From Pseudomonadota bacterium (GTDB lineage: Bacteria > Pseudomonadota > Gammaproteobacteria > Steroidobacterales > Steroidobacteraceae), in the NCBI GenBank assembly GCA_018241525.1, contig JAFEDR010000011.1:124001-188000 (forward strand): 64,000 nucleotides of DNA, read 5' to 3'. Shown piece by piece: positions 43,271-52,191 of the stretch. Below the pieces are notes generated by a model, which made no database searches, was not told where the DNA came from, and saw only the letters and a program-made list of their open reading frames with translations. Both the position numbers and the translations under genes were made by a program. Every line of letters begins with the position of its first letter. Positions within the stretch are counted from its first letter, which is position 1.

Positions 43271-44707
43271 TCAGACCCGGACGTTCTTGAACTGCCACGG
43301 GTCGGAGGTGTCGAGATCCTCCGGGAACAGTCGCGCGCGGTCGTGCAGCGGGTTCCAGTCGGTGTACTCGCCGACCACCGGGCCGAGGTACGGCCGGCAG
43401 ATCTCGAGGTTGCGACGGAAGTCCATCTCGTCGGGCTCGACCACGCCCTCGCTCGGGTTCTCGATCGCCCAGATCAGGCCCGACAGCACCGCGACCGTGA
43501 CCTGCAGGCTGGTCGCGTTGTTGTAGGGCGCGAGCCGGCGCGCCTCGTCGATCGACAGCTGCGAGCCGTACCAGTAGGCGTTCTTCTTGTGGCCGGCGAT
43601 CAGCACGCCGAGCTCGTCGATGCCGCCGGGCTCGATCTCGTTCATCAGGATGCGCTTGTGGTCCTGCAGCCGCCAGTTGCGGCCGGCGAACTCGTGCACC
43701 GACAGCACCGCCGAGTCGCACGGGTGGTAGGCGTAGTGGGCGGTCGGCCGGTACACGACCTGGTCGCCGTCGCGCACCGTGTAGTAGTCGGCGATCGAGA
43801 TCGACTCGCCGTGCGTGATCAGGAAGCCGTGGAAGTGCCCGGCCTTCGGCGTCCAGGTGCGCACGCGGGTCGCGGCCCCCGGCTGCATCAGGTAGATCGC
43901 CGCGCCGCCGCCGAAGTCGTGCTTGCGCCCGTCGCGCGGGAAGTTCCGCTCGTGCGCGCCCCAGCCCAGCTCGGCCGGCTGCGCACCCTCGCTGACGAAG
44001 CCGTCGACCGACCAGGTGTTGACGAACTCGCCGATGCGCTTCGGCACGCTCGGCACCTGCGTGTCGCGCTCGGCGATGTGCACGACCTTGACGCCGACGG
44101 CGCGCGCGAGCGCGGCCCACGCCTCGCGCGAGGTCGGGTTGCCGGCATCGACGCCGAGATCGGCGGCGACGTTCAGGATCGCCTGCTTCAGAAAGTGCTG
44201 CACGAGGCCGGGGTTCGCGCCGTGCGTCAGCACCGCGGTCGGCTTCGGGGTGCCGTCCTTGTCCTTCAGCTTGCGCAGCGCGAGCGCCTCCTCGCGCAGC
44301 GCATAGTTGGAGCGGCGCGACGGTGACAGCGACGGGTCGGTGTAGCCACCCGGCCAGGGCTCGATGCAGGTGTCGAGGTAGAGCGCGCCGCGCTCCCAGC
44401 AGAATTTCACGAGCGCGATCGAGGACACGTCGACCGAGACGTTCAGCACGAAGTCGCCGCGGCCGACCAGCGGCTCGAGCACCTGGCGGAAGTTCTCGCG
44501 CGTCAGCGGCTGCTTCAGGAACTTGACCCCGAACTCGCGGGCGCACTCGATCCCGGCATCGTCGGCGGTGACGATCGTGATCCGCTCGCGCGCGAGGCCG
44601 CCGACGTGCCGCAGGATCAGCGGCAGCACGCCCTGGCCGATGCTGCCGAAGCCGATGAAGATCAGCCGCCCGGGGAAGGTCACGTGGATCTTGTGTTCGC
44701 TGCTCAT
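43271..44707 (-). CDS. hss: Homospermidine synthase
   Basis: 478 residues from ATG 44707. N-terminal NAD-binding Rossmann fold (RLIFIGFGSIGQGVLPL, 19-35 region). Saccharopine-dehydrogenase-like family features are HGANPGLVQHFLKQAI, GPEF-like loops, FHGFLITHGESISIADYY and YHPCDSAVLSVHEFAG. Length and sequence agree with bacterial Hss (Blastochloris type), which makes sym-homospermidine from putrescine in an NAD-dependent reaction. Arginine decarboxylase, a route to putrescine via agmatine, is 1.1 kb away on the other strand, and a spermidine-dehydrogenase-like gene lies 8 kb on. Confidence 0.93.
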   Translation of the reverse strand: MSSEHKIHVTFPGRLIFIGFGSIGQGVLPLILRHVGGLARERITIVTADDAGIECAREFGVKFLKQPLTRENFRQVLEPLVGRGDFVLNVSVDVSSIALVKFCWERGALYLDTCIEPWPGGYTDPSLSPSRRSNYALREEALALRKLKDKDGTPKPTAVLTHGANPGLVQHFLKQAILNVAADLGVDAGNPTSREAWAALARAVGVKVVHIAERDTQVPSVPKRIGEFVNTWSVDGFVSEGAQPAELGWGAHERNFPRDGRKHDFGGGAAIYLMQPGAATRVRTWTPKAGHFHGFLITHGESISIADYYTVRDGDQVVYRPTAHYAYHPCDSAVLSVHEFAGRNWRLQDHKRILMNEIEPGGIDELGVLIAGHKKNAYWYGSQLSIDEARRLAPYNNATSLQVTVAVLSGLIWAIENPSEGVVEPDEMDFRRNLEICRPYLGPVVGEYTDWNPLHDRARLFPEDLDTSDPWQFKNVRV

Positions 44708-44851
44708 GATTCTCCAACTCGCGAACGCGCCGCTGGCCGGCACGCGGACCCCGCGCCGTGCCGGCGCGAGCGGGCGCTACTCTACCTCAATAGCCGCGCC
44801 GGGCGACCCCGCGCGCCGCGCGCTACACTCGCGCCGACGCGGAGGTCCCGG

Positions 44852-45700
44852 ATGAGCCTGCGAACCCTCGTCGATGTGCCGACCCTGGCGACGCTGCTGG
44901 CAGGGCCGGCGCCGCGCATCGTCGACTGCCGGTTCGACCTCGGCGACCCGGATGCCGGCGCGGCGCTCTACCGCCGCGGCCACGTGCCGGGCGCGGTCTA
45001 CGCGCACCTCGACGCAGACCTCTCCGGGCCGCGCGCGCCGTGGACCGGCCGCCACCCGCTGCCGGAGCCGGAGGCGTTCGCCGCGACGCTCGGCCGGCTC
45101 GGCATCGGGCCGGACACGCCGGTGGTCGCCTACGACGATTCCGGCGGCATCTACGCGGCACGCCTGTGGTGGCTGCTGCGCTGGGTCGGGCACGACGCGG
45201 TCGCCGTGCTCGACGGCGGCCTCGCCGCCTGGCGCGCCGCCGGCCAGACGCTCGCCATCGGGCCCGTGTCGGTGGAGCCGGCCACGTTTCGCGCACGGCC
45301 CGATGAGTCGCGCCACGTGTCCGCCGACGAGCTCGCCGGGCTGCTCGCCCGCGGCGAGTGCCTGCTGCTCGATGCGCGCTCGGCGGAGCGCTTCGAAGGC
45401 CGCGTCGAGCCGCTCGATCCGCGCGCCGGGCACGTGCCGGGCGCGCTGAACCACCACTACGCGTCGAACCTCGGCAGCGACGGCCGCTTCCTGCCGGCCG
45501 CCACGCTGCGCAGCCGCTTCGAGGCCGTGCTCGGCGGGCGCGCGCCGCGCGCGGTCGTCAGCATGTGCGGTTCCGGCGTCACCGCCTGCCACACGCTGCT
45601 CGCGCTCGAGCTCGCGGGACTGCCCGGCGCCCGGCTGTACGCCGGCTCCTGGAGCGAGTGGTGTCGCGACGCGGCGCGGCCGGTCGCGACGGGGCCCTGA
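44852..45700 (+). CDS. Two-domain sulfurtransferase (rhodanese / 3-mercaptopyruvate type)
   Basis: 282 residues from ATG 44852 with GGAGG 7 nt upstream. It has two rhodanese domains: an inactive N-terminal one (IVDCRFDLGDPDAGAALYRRGHVPGAVYAHLDADLS; AYDDSGGIYAARLWWLLRWVGH) and an active C-terminal one with DARSAERFEGRVEPLDPRAGHVPGALN and catalytic Cys239 in SMCGSGVTACH. The CGSGVT loop favours 3-mercaptopyruvate sulfurtransferase (SseA) over thiosulfate sulfurtransferase (CRKGVT-type). It is cytoplasmic and a single gene between hss and speA. Confidence 0.92.
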   Translation: MSLRTLVDVPTLATLLAGPAPRIVDCRFDLGDPDAGAALYRRGHVPGAVYAHLDADLSGPRAPWTGRHPLPEPEAFAATLGRLGIGPDTPVVAYDDSGGIYAARLWWLLRWVGHDAVAVLDGGLAAWRAAGQTLAIGPVSVEPATFRARPDESRHVSADELAGLLARGECLLLDARSAERFEGRVEPLDPRAGHVPGALNHHYASNLGSDGRFLPAATLRSRFEAVLGGRAPRAVVSMCGSGVTACHTLLALELAGLPGARLYAGSWSEWCRDAARPVATGP

Positions 45701-45708
45701 GACGCGCA

Positions 45709-45736
45709 TTTACATGCAGCGTCGTTTTGCTATCGT
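45709..45736 (+). promoter_or_regulatory. Probable sigma-70 promoter of speA
   Basis: TTTACA (45709-45714, 5 of 6 to -35) and TATCGT (45731-45736, 4 of 6 to -10) are separated by 16 nt in a locally AT-richer stretch. The predicted transcript start near 45743 gives a 28-nt leader with GAGG before the GTG start. Confidence 0.5.
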
Positions 45737-45770
45737 GCGCGCGTTCGTTTGAACCGCGGCGAGGCCGCCC

Positions 45771-47732
45771 GTGAACAGCACCGCGCCCCGAATCGCCCCG
45801 CAGCTGGGCTGGAAGGTCGACGACTCGGCGCAGCTCTACCAGGTCGATGCGTGGGGCAGCGGCTACTTCGGCATCAACGCCGCCGGCAACGTCGTGGTGC
45901 GGCCGGACCAGCAGCCGGGCCGCGAGATCGACCTGCTCGAGGTGGTCGAGGGGCTGAAGGCGCGCGACCTGACGGCGCCGGTCGTGATCCGCTTCTCGGA
46001 CATCCTCGCGCACCGGCTGAAGTGCCTGAACGACGCCTTCGCCCAGGCGATCGCCGAGAACGACTACCAGAACCGCTACGCGGCGGTGTTCCCGATCAAG
46101 GTCAACCAGCAGCGGCTGGTGGTCGAGGGCGTGTACCGGGCCGGTGCGCCGTTCGGCTTCGGCCTCGAGGCCGGCTCGAAGCCCGAGCTGCTCGTGGTCC
46201 TGGCGATGACCGAGGACACGCCCGACCGCCTGATCATCTGCAACGGCTTCAAGGACGACAGCTACATCGAGACCGTGATCCTCGCCGCCAAGCTCGGGCG
46301 GCGGATCGTGCCGGTGGTCGAGAACTTCGCGGAACTCGGGCTGATCCTCAAACACGCCGAGAAGTACGGCGTGCGGCCGCAGATCGGCGTGCGGGTCAAG
46401 CTCGCCGCCGAGGGCGCCGGCCGCTGGCGCGAGTCGGCCGGCGAGAAGTCGAAGTTCGGACTCTTCATCAACGAGATCCTCGAGGTGGTCGGCGTGCTCC
46501 GCGAGCACGGCATGCTCGACTGCCTCAAGCTCGTGCACTGCCACACCGGCTCGCAGCTGCAGGACATCCGCCGCGTCAAGGAGGCGGTCACCGAGCTCGC
46601 GCACGTCTATGCCGAGCTCAAGCTGATGGGCGCCGGCCTCGAGTACCTCGACATCGGCGGCGGGCTCGGCGTCGACTACGACGGCAGCCGCACGAACTTC
46701 GAATCGTCGATGAACTACACGCTGAACGAGTACGCGGGCGACGTCGTCTACCGGATCGCGAGCGTCTGCAACGCGCGGCGCATCCCGCATCCGCAGATCA
46801 TCAGCGAGTCCGGCCGCGCCATCGCCGCGCACCACTCGGTGCTGGTGTTCAACGTGCTCGGCGCGAGCGCGCTCGACCAGTTCCGGGTGGCGGGCCGCCT
46901 CGAGGACGACAGCCGCGACGGCGGCGAGGTGCCGCAGCCGGTGCGCGACCTGTACGACGCCTACCGCTCGGTCAGCGAACGCCGGCTGGTCGAGTGCTGG
47001 CACGACGCGCTGCAGGCGCGCGAGCAGGCGCTGCAGATGTTCAACCTCGGCTACCTGAACCTCGAGGCGCGTGGCCTCGCCGAGCGCCTGTACTGGGCGA
47101 CCTGCGCGCGCATCCGCGACCTGTGCCGGCGGCTCGAGTCGGTGCCGGAGGAGCTCGAGGGCCTCGAGACCGTGCTCTCCGACATCTACTTCTGCAATTT
47201 CTCCGTGTTCCAGTCGCTGCCGGATTCCTGGGCGATCGGCCAGCTGTTCCCGATCATGCCGATCCACCGCCTGGCGGAGCGCCCCGGGCGCAATGCGGTG
47301 CTCGCCGACATCACCTGCGACTCGGACGGCAAGATCGACCGGTTCGTCAGCCTGCGCGAGACCAAGCGCACGCTCGAGGTGCACGAGCTGCGCGCCGGCG
47401 AGGACTACTACCTGGCCGCCTTCCTGGTCGGCGCCTACCAGGAGACGCTCGGCGACCTGCACAACCTCTTCGGCGACACCCACGTCGTGCACATCCGGCT
47501 GCTCGAGGAAGGCGGCTGGTGGATCGAGGAAACCGTCAAGGGCGACACCGCCCTGCAGGTACTCGGCTACATGGAGTACGACACTGACGAGCTCTACCCA
47601 CGGCTCGCGCGCGACTGCGAACGCGCGGTGCGCGACAACCGGCTGACGCTGCCGGAGAGCCAGCGCCTCAAGCGCTTCTACGAGGCGGAGCTGCAGGGCT
47701 ACGCCTACCTCGAGCCCGACAACGAGTCCTGA
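45771..47732 (+). CDS. speA: Biosynthetic arginine decarboxylase
   Basis: 653 residues from GTG 45771. Fold-III PLP enzyme: PLP-binding Lys110 in AAVFPIKVNQQ, GLEAGSKPELLVVLAM, HCHTGSQLQDIRR, YLDIGGGLGVDYDGS, ISESGRAIAAHHSVL, ITCDSDGKIDRFV (active Cys/Asp loop) and LFGDTHVVHIR. Length and motifs equal E. coli SpeA. It decarboxylates arginine to agmatine, the start of the agmatine route to putrescine. No agmatinase or agmatine deiminase gene is inside the window. Homospermidine synthase nearby would use the putrescine. Confidence 0.97.
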   Translation: MNSTAPRIAPQLGWKVDDSAQLYQVDAWGSGYFGINAAGNVVVRPDQQPGREIDLLEVVEGLKARDLTAPVVIRFSDILAHRLKCLNDAFAQAIAENDYQNRYAAVFPIKVNQQRLVVEGVYRAGAPFGFGLEAGSKPELLVVLAMTEDTPDRLIICNGFKDDSYIETVILAAKLGRRIVPVVENFAELGLILKHAEKYGVRPQIGVRVKLAAEGAGRWRESAGEKSKFGLFINEILEVVGVLREHGMLDCLKLVHCHTGSQLQDIRRVKEAVTELAHVYAELKLMGAGLEYLDIGGGLGVDYDGSRTNFESSMNYTLNEYAGDVVYRIASVCNARRIPHPQIISESGRAIAAHHSVLVFNVLGASALDQFRVAGRLEDDSRDGGEVPQPVRDLYDAYRSVSERRLVECWHDALQAREQALQMFNLGYLNLEARGLAERLYWATCARIRDLCRRLESVPEELEGLETVLSDIYFCNFSVFQSLPDSWAIGQLFPIMPIHRLAERPGRNAVLADITCDSDGKIDRFVSLRETKRTLEVHELRAGEDYYLAAFLVGAYQETLGDLHNLFGDTHVVHIRLLEEGGWWIEETVKGDTALQVLGYMEYDTDELYPRLARDCERAVRDNRLTLPESQRLKRFYEAELQGYAYLEPDNES

Positions 47733-48136
47733 CGCCGGCGTCCAGGACCGCGCGTCCGGCCATCGACGTCGTTCGGGCCACGGCTGTCGCCCGTGCGCAA
47801 CAGTGCGGTTATTGGTGCAGTGCATCGGGGAAGCCGTTGATCTTCCACGCGGTAAATTGCACCGACCATTTGGACCGCGTAGGATCGAATGCGGTTGTTT
47901 TCGCGGATTCTGCTTTGACGGGCGATCGAGTCGGTTCCAGAAAAGCTGTGTCTTTCCTGCGTCGACATTCCTCCGCATCACCCGCACGAGTCGATCAGCG
48001 CACGACCTACGGTTCGGGCTCGGACCGTCGCGGGTGTACGTTTCCGTACCCCCTCGTCGGACGCCGGGTCCGTGGTTGAGGCACCGGGGCTGGCGGGGAT
48101 CGCCCGCGGCTTCGCCTGAGCGAGTGAGATGATTCG
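47733..48136 (+). other. 404-nt intergenic leader before the RRM protein gene
   Basis: No gene supported. The stretch is less GC-rich than its flanks, especially 47800-47960. TTGACG (47915-47920) could be a -35, but the matching -10 (CAGAAA at 17 nt) is poor. GGTGCA at about 47814 and TGCACC at about 47858 form a distant inverted repeat. It probably holds the promoter and a long 5' leader of the RNA-binding protein gene, as is common for cold-regulated RRM genes, but no structure could be fixed by eye. Confidence 0.5.
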
Positions 48137-48538
48137 ATGACGACCATTTATGTAGGCAACCTGCCGTTCTCCGCGACCGAAGAGGAAGTTCGCCAGCTCT
48201 TCGAGAAGCACGGCAAGGTCGAGTCGGTGAAGCTCATCAATGACCGCGAGACCGGCCGCCCCCGCGGCTTCGGCTTCGTCGAGATGGCGGGCTCGGATGC
48301 GCAGAACGCGATCCAGCAGACCAACGGCTTCAACATGGGCGGTCGTCCGCTGCGCGTGAACGAGGCCCAGGAGCGGCCGCGCGGTCCGCGTCCGGGCGGC
48401 GGCGGCGGCGGCGGTTACGGTGGCCCGCGCGGCGGCGGCGGTGGTGGCGGCTACGGCGGCGGTGGCGGTGGCTACGGCGGTGGTGGCGGCGGCTACGGCG
48501 GCGGTGGCGGCGGTGGCGGCTACGGCCGCAACTACTGA
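48137..48538 (+). CDS. Glycine-rich RRM RNA-binding protein
   Basis: 133 residues. One RRM (1-80) with RNP2 IYVGNL (4-9) and RNP1 RGFGFVEM (43-50), followed by PRGPRPGG and a tail made almost only of Gly and Tyr (GGGGGYGGG repeats, about 90-133) ending GRNY. This matches bacterial and cyanobacterial cold-induced RNA-binding proteins (Rbp type), thought to be RNA chaperones. The tail is encoded by a GGN/TAC triplet repeat at 48393-48535, prone to slippage. It is monocistronic, with a long leader and its own terminator. Confidence 0.93.
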   Translation: MTTIYVGNLPFSATEEEVRQLFEKHGKVESVKLINDRETGRPRGFGFVEMAGSDAQNAIQQTNGFNMGGRPLRVNEAQERPRGPRPGGGGGGGYGGPRGGGGGGGYGGGGGGYGGGGGGYGGGGGGGGYGRNY

Positions 48539-48570
48539 TCCGCGACGTCCGGCTTCGGAACGTCTTCATG

Positions 48571-48597
48571 ACCCCGCCTCCCGGCGGGGTTTTTGTT
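48571..48597 (+). terminator. Intrinsic terminator of the RRM gene
   Basis: A perfect 8-bp stem, ACCCCGCC (48571-48578) with GGCGGGGT (48583-48590), and loop TCCC is followed by TTTTGTTT. It lies 33 nt after the stop codon. Confidence 0.9.
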
Positions 48598-48686
48598 TCT
48601 GGCGAGCTGGCTAGCGCTCGCGGCGGCGCTCGCGCCGGCGCAGGCCGGGCGAAGGAAGCGGCGATGATCGAGTCGCATCGCGCTCC

Positions 48687-49196
48687 TCAGCGAGCGGTGC
48701 CCGGTGATCCCGCCGGCCGGGCCAGCTTCGGGATCCGCGGCCAGTTTCGGTCGGCGCGCGCGATGTTGCCGCTGCGGTCTTCGTCCCAGGCCGCTTTCGC
48801 GCGCGCGTTGTTGTTCAGGAATAGCTTGCCGTCCACGACCGCCCACTGGGCCGGGTCGCCCTCGGCGACGCGCCCGAGGGAGACCGCGAGCGCGCAGTAG
48901 CCGCCGAACTGCGGCGCGTAGCGCGCCGGATCGGCCTCAAACGCCCGCCGATGCGCGAGGGACGTGAAGCGCCAGCGCACGCCCTGCCACCTCCACTCGA
49001 TCCGCGGCGAGCCCGGCCGCGCCTGACCGTCCGCGAAGTACGCCACCGGGTCATAGCCCCGTACCGCGAGCCCCTGCGCCGCGTCGATCGGAGCGATCGG
49101 CGCGATCTGCGTGATCGGATCGGGTGCCGCGCCATCCGCGGCGTAGGCCCCGGATCCCGCCAGCACCACGATCAGAATTCCGGCTGCGTACCGCAT
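48687..49196 (-). CDS. Exported YHS-domain protein
   Basis: 169 residues from ATG 49196 (a longer form to 49310 would lack a signal peptide at its N-terminus). Signal peptide about 1-19 (GSGAYA). The YHS-like domain is LAVRGYDPVAYFADGQARPGSPRIEWRWQGVRWRFTSLAHRRAFEADPARYAPQFGGYCALAVSLG (about 43-108), followed by DGKLFLNNNARAKAAWDEDR. The Cys of GGYCA is conserved in this group. These small periplasmic proteins are proposed metal-binding or redox helpers. Its function here is unknown; it is alone on the minus strand between the RRM gene and a methyltransferase-like gene. Confidence 0.83.
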   Translation of the reverse strand: MRYAAGILIVVLAGSGAYAADGAAPDPITQIAPIAPIDAAQGLAVRGYDPVAYFADGQARPGSPRIEWRWQGVRWRFTSLAHRRAFEADPARYAPQFGGYCALAVSLGRVAEGDPAQWAVVDGKLFLNNNARAKAAWDEDRSGNIARADRNWPRIPKLARPAGSPGTAR

Positions 49197-49463
49197 GCTT
49201 CCTCGCGGGCGTTGGAACGATGTCGGGCGGCCGAACGCGCGTCGCTGCCGCGGGCGGGCGAACGACGGGTCGGCGCTCGTATTAGGAGACCCGGCAGGGC
49301 GGCCCGACATTTCAGGGCGGTCATGCTGGCGAGCGCGGTTGCCCGGACCAGCGCCGCTGTGCCGCTCATCCCGCGCCGCTTGCAGCGCGGGCGGGGTTTG
49401 TCACAATCGGCCGCCCGATCGACCCGTGCCGCGACCGCGCGGCCGACCCGCGAGGAGATTCCG

Positions 49464-50372
49464 ATGGCGCGTTCCCGCCCGAGCACTGCCCGCCTCGCCC
49501 TCGTGGCGCTCGCCGCCGCGATCGGCGCCTGCGCCTCCGCGCCGCCGCCCGCAGCCCCGCCGGCGCCGAGCGCTGCGCCCGCGGTCGCCGCGGTCCCGGC
49601 ACTGCCCAAGACCGACGCCGCGACGCTCGCCGCGCTCGACCGGGTGCTCGCCGGCAAGCAGCGCTCGGAAGCTGCGCGGGCCCGCGACGTCTACCGCCAC
49701 CCGCGCGAGACGCTCGAGTTCTTCGGCGTCCGCCAGGACCTGACCGTGCTCGAGGTCTGGCCGGGCGCCGGCGGCTGGTACACCGAGGTGCTTGCGCCAC
49801 TGCTGCGCGACCGCGGCCGCTACATCGCCGCCGGCTGGGACCCGCACGTCGACAGCAAGTACTTCCAGGACGGCATCCGCTCCTACCAGGCGAAGCTCGA
49901 CGGCGATCCGGATCTGTACGGCAAGGTGCAGGTGACGGCGCTGCAGGCGCCGGGCGCGCTCGAGCCCGTGCCGCCGGGCTCCGTGGACCTGGTGGTCAGC
50001 TTCCGCAACCTGCACAACTGGCTGCGCGACGACTCGGCGCCGGCGATGTTGCGCGCGATGTATGCCGCGCTCAAGCCGGGCGGCGTGCTCGGGCTCGTCG
50101 ATCACCGCGCCGATCCGGCGCAGCCCGCCGACCCCAAGGCGCACTTCGGCTACGTGAATCAGGATTACGCGATCGCGCTCGCCACGGCCGCGGGCTTCGA
50201 GCTCGTCGCGAGCAGCGAGATCAACGCCAACCCGAAGGACACGCGCGACTACGAGCAGGGCGTGTGGACGCTGCCGCCGACCTGGCGGCTCGGCGACAAG
50301 GACCGCGAGCGCTATGCCGCGATCGGCGAGAGCGACCGCTTCACGCTGAAGTTCCGCAAGCCCGTTCGCTAG
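49464..50372 (+). CDS. Methyltransferase-like lipoprotein, paralogue of the 1-812 gene
   Basis: 302 residues from ATG 49464 (GGAG 7 nt upstream). N-terminus MARSRPSTARLALVALAAAIGAC carries a lipobox-like IGAC (Cys23), followed by a long Pro/Ala linker. The methyltransferase-like domain has VLEVWPGAGGWYTEVL, VSFRNLHNWLRD, LKPGGVLGLVDH and the shared ending KFRKPVR. It is clearly homologous over its whole domain to the protein at the left edge (NxHNW, DYAIALA, INANPKDT and GVWTLPPT are common). A SAM enzyme on the periplasmic face is unexpected; it may bind another nucleotide-like or lipid ligand. Its TAG stop shares CTAG with the convergent amidohydrolase. Confidence 0.88.
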   Translation: MARSRPSTARLALVALAAAIGACASAPPPAAPPAPSAAPAVAAVPALPKTDAATLAALDRVLAGKQRSEAARARDVYRHPRETLEFFGVRQDLTVLEVWPGAGGWYTEVLAPLLRDRGRYIAAGWDPHVDSKYFQDGIRSYQAKLDGDPDLYGKVQVTALQAPGALEPVPPGSVDLVVSFRNLHNWLRDDSAPAMLRAMYAALKPGGVLGLVDHRADPAQPADPKAHFGYVNQDYAIALATAAGFELVASSEINANPKDTRDYEQGVWTLPPTWRLGDKDRERYAAIGESDRFTLKFRKPVR

Positions 50373-52156
50373 CGCGCGCCCGGCAGCTGTCCGAGGATCG
50401 TCAGCGGCGAGTTCGGGTCGCGGAACACGACGCGGCCGCGGTACAGCGTCAGCTCGCAGTGCAGTTCCTTGAGCGCGGCGACCGGCGCCGTGTAGGGATC
50501 GCGGTCCCAGACCGCGAGGTCGGCGCTCTTGCCGGTCTCGAGGCTGCCGGCCTCGCCGTCGATGAAGAGCTGGCGCGCGGCCCCGGACGTGTAGGAGCGC
50601 AGCGCCGCGTGCACGTCGCTGGCCTCGCGGCTGCCGAAGGGTTGCGTACCGTAGGTGCCGAGCAGCGGCTCGCGAGCGATCGACGCCCACAGGCCGTAGC
50701 GCGCTGGCAGCGGCGTCACCGGGTAGTCCGAGCCGCCGCCCCAGCGGATGCCGCGCTCGCCGTAGGTATGGAACGGGTTGAGGCGCGCGGCGCGTGCGGC
50801 GCCGAAGGTCGAGGCGTACAGGTCGCCGATCCACCACGTGAACGGTCCCTGCGACTCCGGGATCGCCGCGTCGTAGTCGCGCTCGAGCCGCGCGATCGTC
50901 TCGAGCGCGTGCTCGCTGGGGATGTTGGCGTGGATGATGCTGTGCCGCAGCCCCGGCGTCGGCTGCGCCGCCAGCACCTGCGCGTACGTGTCGACCACCC
51001 AGTCGATCGCCCGGTCGCCGATCGCGTGCGTGCCGACGTGGATGCCGGCGGCGTGGAAGCGCCGCACCTGCTCGCGGTAGAGCTCGGGATCGAGCGCCGG
51101 GTAGCCGCGGTTGCCCGCATCGATCTCGGTGCTGCGACGATGCCACTCGTCGTAGACCCACGCGGTCGGCGCGCCGCCGCTGCCGTCCATGAAGATCTTC
51201 ACGCCGCAGGAGGTGAGGTCGCCGCCTGCCGCGGTCGCCGGTGGCCGCGGCAGTGCCTTGAGTCGCGTCACGAGCGCATCGGCCGCCGCCACCGTCGGCG
51301 CCGTGTACCAGAGCACGCAGACGTGGGCCGTCAGGCGGCCGTCGCGGCCGAGCGCCTCGTACGCGTCCCAGTCCTCGGCACCGATCGCCGGGTCCTTGAC
51401 GCCGGTCATTCCCTCGCGCGCCATCAGCTCGAGGCTGGCGAGGATGCCGGCGCGGTGTTGCGCCGGCGTGTAGGGCGGGATCAGCTTCACGACCAGCGCC
51501 TGCGCCGCCTCCTTGAGCACGCCGCTAGGCTCGCCGCCGGCGGCGCGGTCGATGGTGCCGGCCGGCGGGTCGGCGCTCGCCGCGGTCACGCCGGCGCGCT
51601 CGAGCGCCAGGTGGTTGGCAACGCCGTAGTGGCCGCTCGTGTGGGTGAGCCAGACCGGGTTGGCCGGGCTCGCCGCGTCCAGGTCGCGCGCCGTCACGGT
51701 GCGCCGCTCGGCGAGCTTGCCCTCGTCCCAGCCGGCGCCGACCAGCCAGTCGCCCGGCTTCAGCGTGCGGGCGCGCGCCGCGACGCGCGCGGCGATCTCG
51801 GCGACGCTGCGGGCGTCGTCGAGCGCGAGCTCGTAGACCGCCGTCAGGCCGCCCTCGGCGATGTGCGCGTGCGTGTCGATCAGCCCCGGCGTCACGGCCC
51901 GGCCGTGCAGGTCGACGACCGCGGTCGCGGGACCCGCGAGCGCACGGATCGCGGCGTTCGCGCCGACGGCGACGATGCGCCCGTCGCGGATCGCGAGCGC
52001 CTCGGCCACCGAATCGCGCGCATCGACGGTCAGGATCCGGCCGTTGACCAGCACCGTCTCGGGCGCCGCCGCCCCGGCCGCGCCGGCCGCGAGCCCGCCG
52101 AGCGCCAGCGCTGCAAGCCTGAGCCGCGTGGCCATCCGCCATGAGTTCATCATCAT
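50369..52156 (-). CDS. Secreted amidohydrolase, YtcJ-like
   Basis: 595 residues from the first of three consecutive ATG codons (52156), with GAGGAG 5 nt upstream. Signal peptide about 1-30 (GGLAAGAAGAAA). Amidohydrolase_3 fold: DTHAHIAEGG metal site, THTSGHYGVAN, KIFMDGSGGAPTAW (metal-bridging region), THAIGDRAIDWVVDTY, GGGSDYPVTPL and the C-terminal GKSADLAVWDRDPYT beta-sandwich. YtcJ-like enzymes hydrolyse N-formyl or amide/imidazolone bonds. The exported form is found beside catabolic genes. It lies 35 nt after the FAD-dependent SpdH-like gene on the same strand, probably one operon. Confidence 0.9.
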   Translation of the reverse strand: MMMNSWRMATRLRLAALALGGLAAGAAGAAAPETVLVNGRILTVDARDSVAEALAIRDGRIVAVGANAAIRALAGPATAVVDLHGRAVTPGLIDTHAHIAEGGLTAVYELALDDARSVAEIAARVAARARTLKPGDWLVGAGWDEGKLAERRTVTARDLDAASPANPVWLTHTSGHYGVANHLALERAGVTAASADPPAGTIDRAAGGEPSGVLKEAAQALVVKLIPPYTPAQHRAGILASLELMAREGMTGVKDPAIGAEDWDAYEALGRDGRLTAHVCVLWYTAPTVAAADALVTRLKALPRPPATAAGGDLTSCGVKIFMDGSGGAPTAWVYDEWHRRSTEIDAGNRGYPALDPELYREQVRRFHAAGIHVGTHAIGDRAIDWVVDTYAQVLAAQPTPGLRHSIIHANIPSEHALETIARLERDYDAAIPESQGPFTWWIGDLYASTFGAARAARLNPFHTYGERGIRWGGGSDYPVTPLPARYGLWASIAREPLLGTYGTQPFGSREASDVHAALRSYTSGAARQLFIDGEAGSLETGKSADLAVWDRDPYTAPVAALKELHCELTLYRGRVVFRDPNSPLTILGQLPGAR

Positions 52157-52191
52157 CGTCTCTCCTCGGGTGTACGCCGCAGGCGCCTGGC

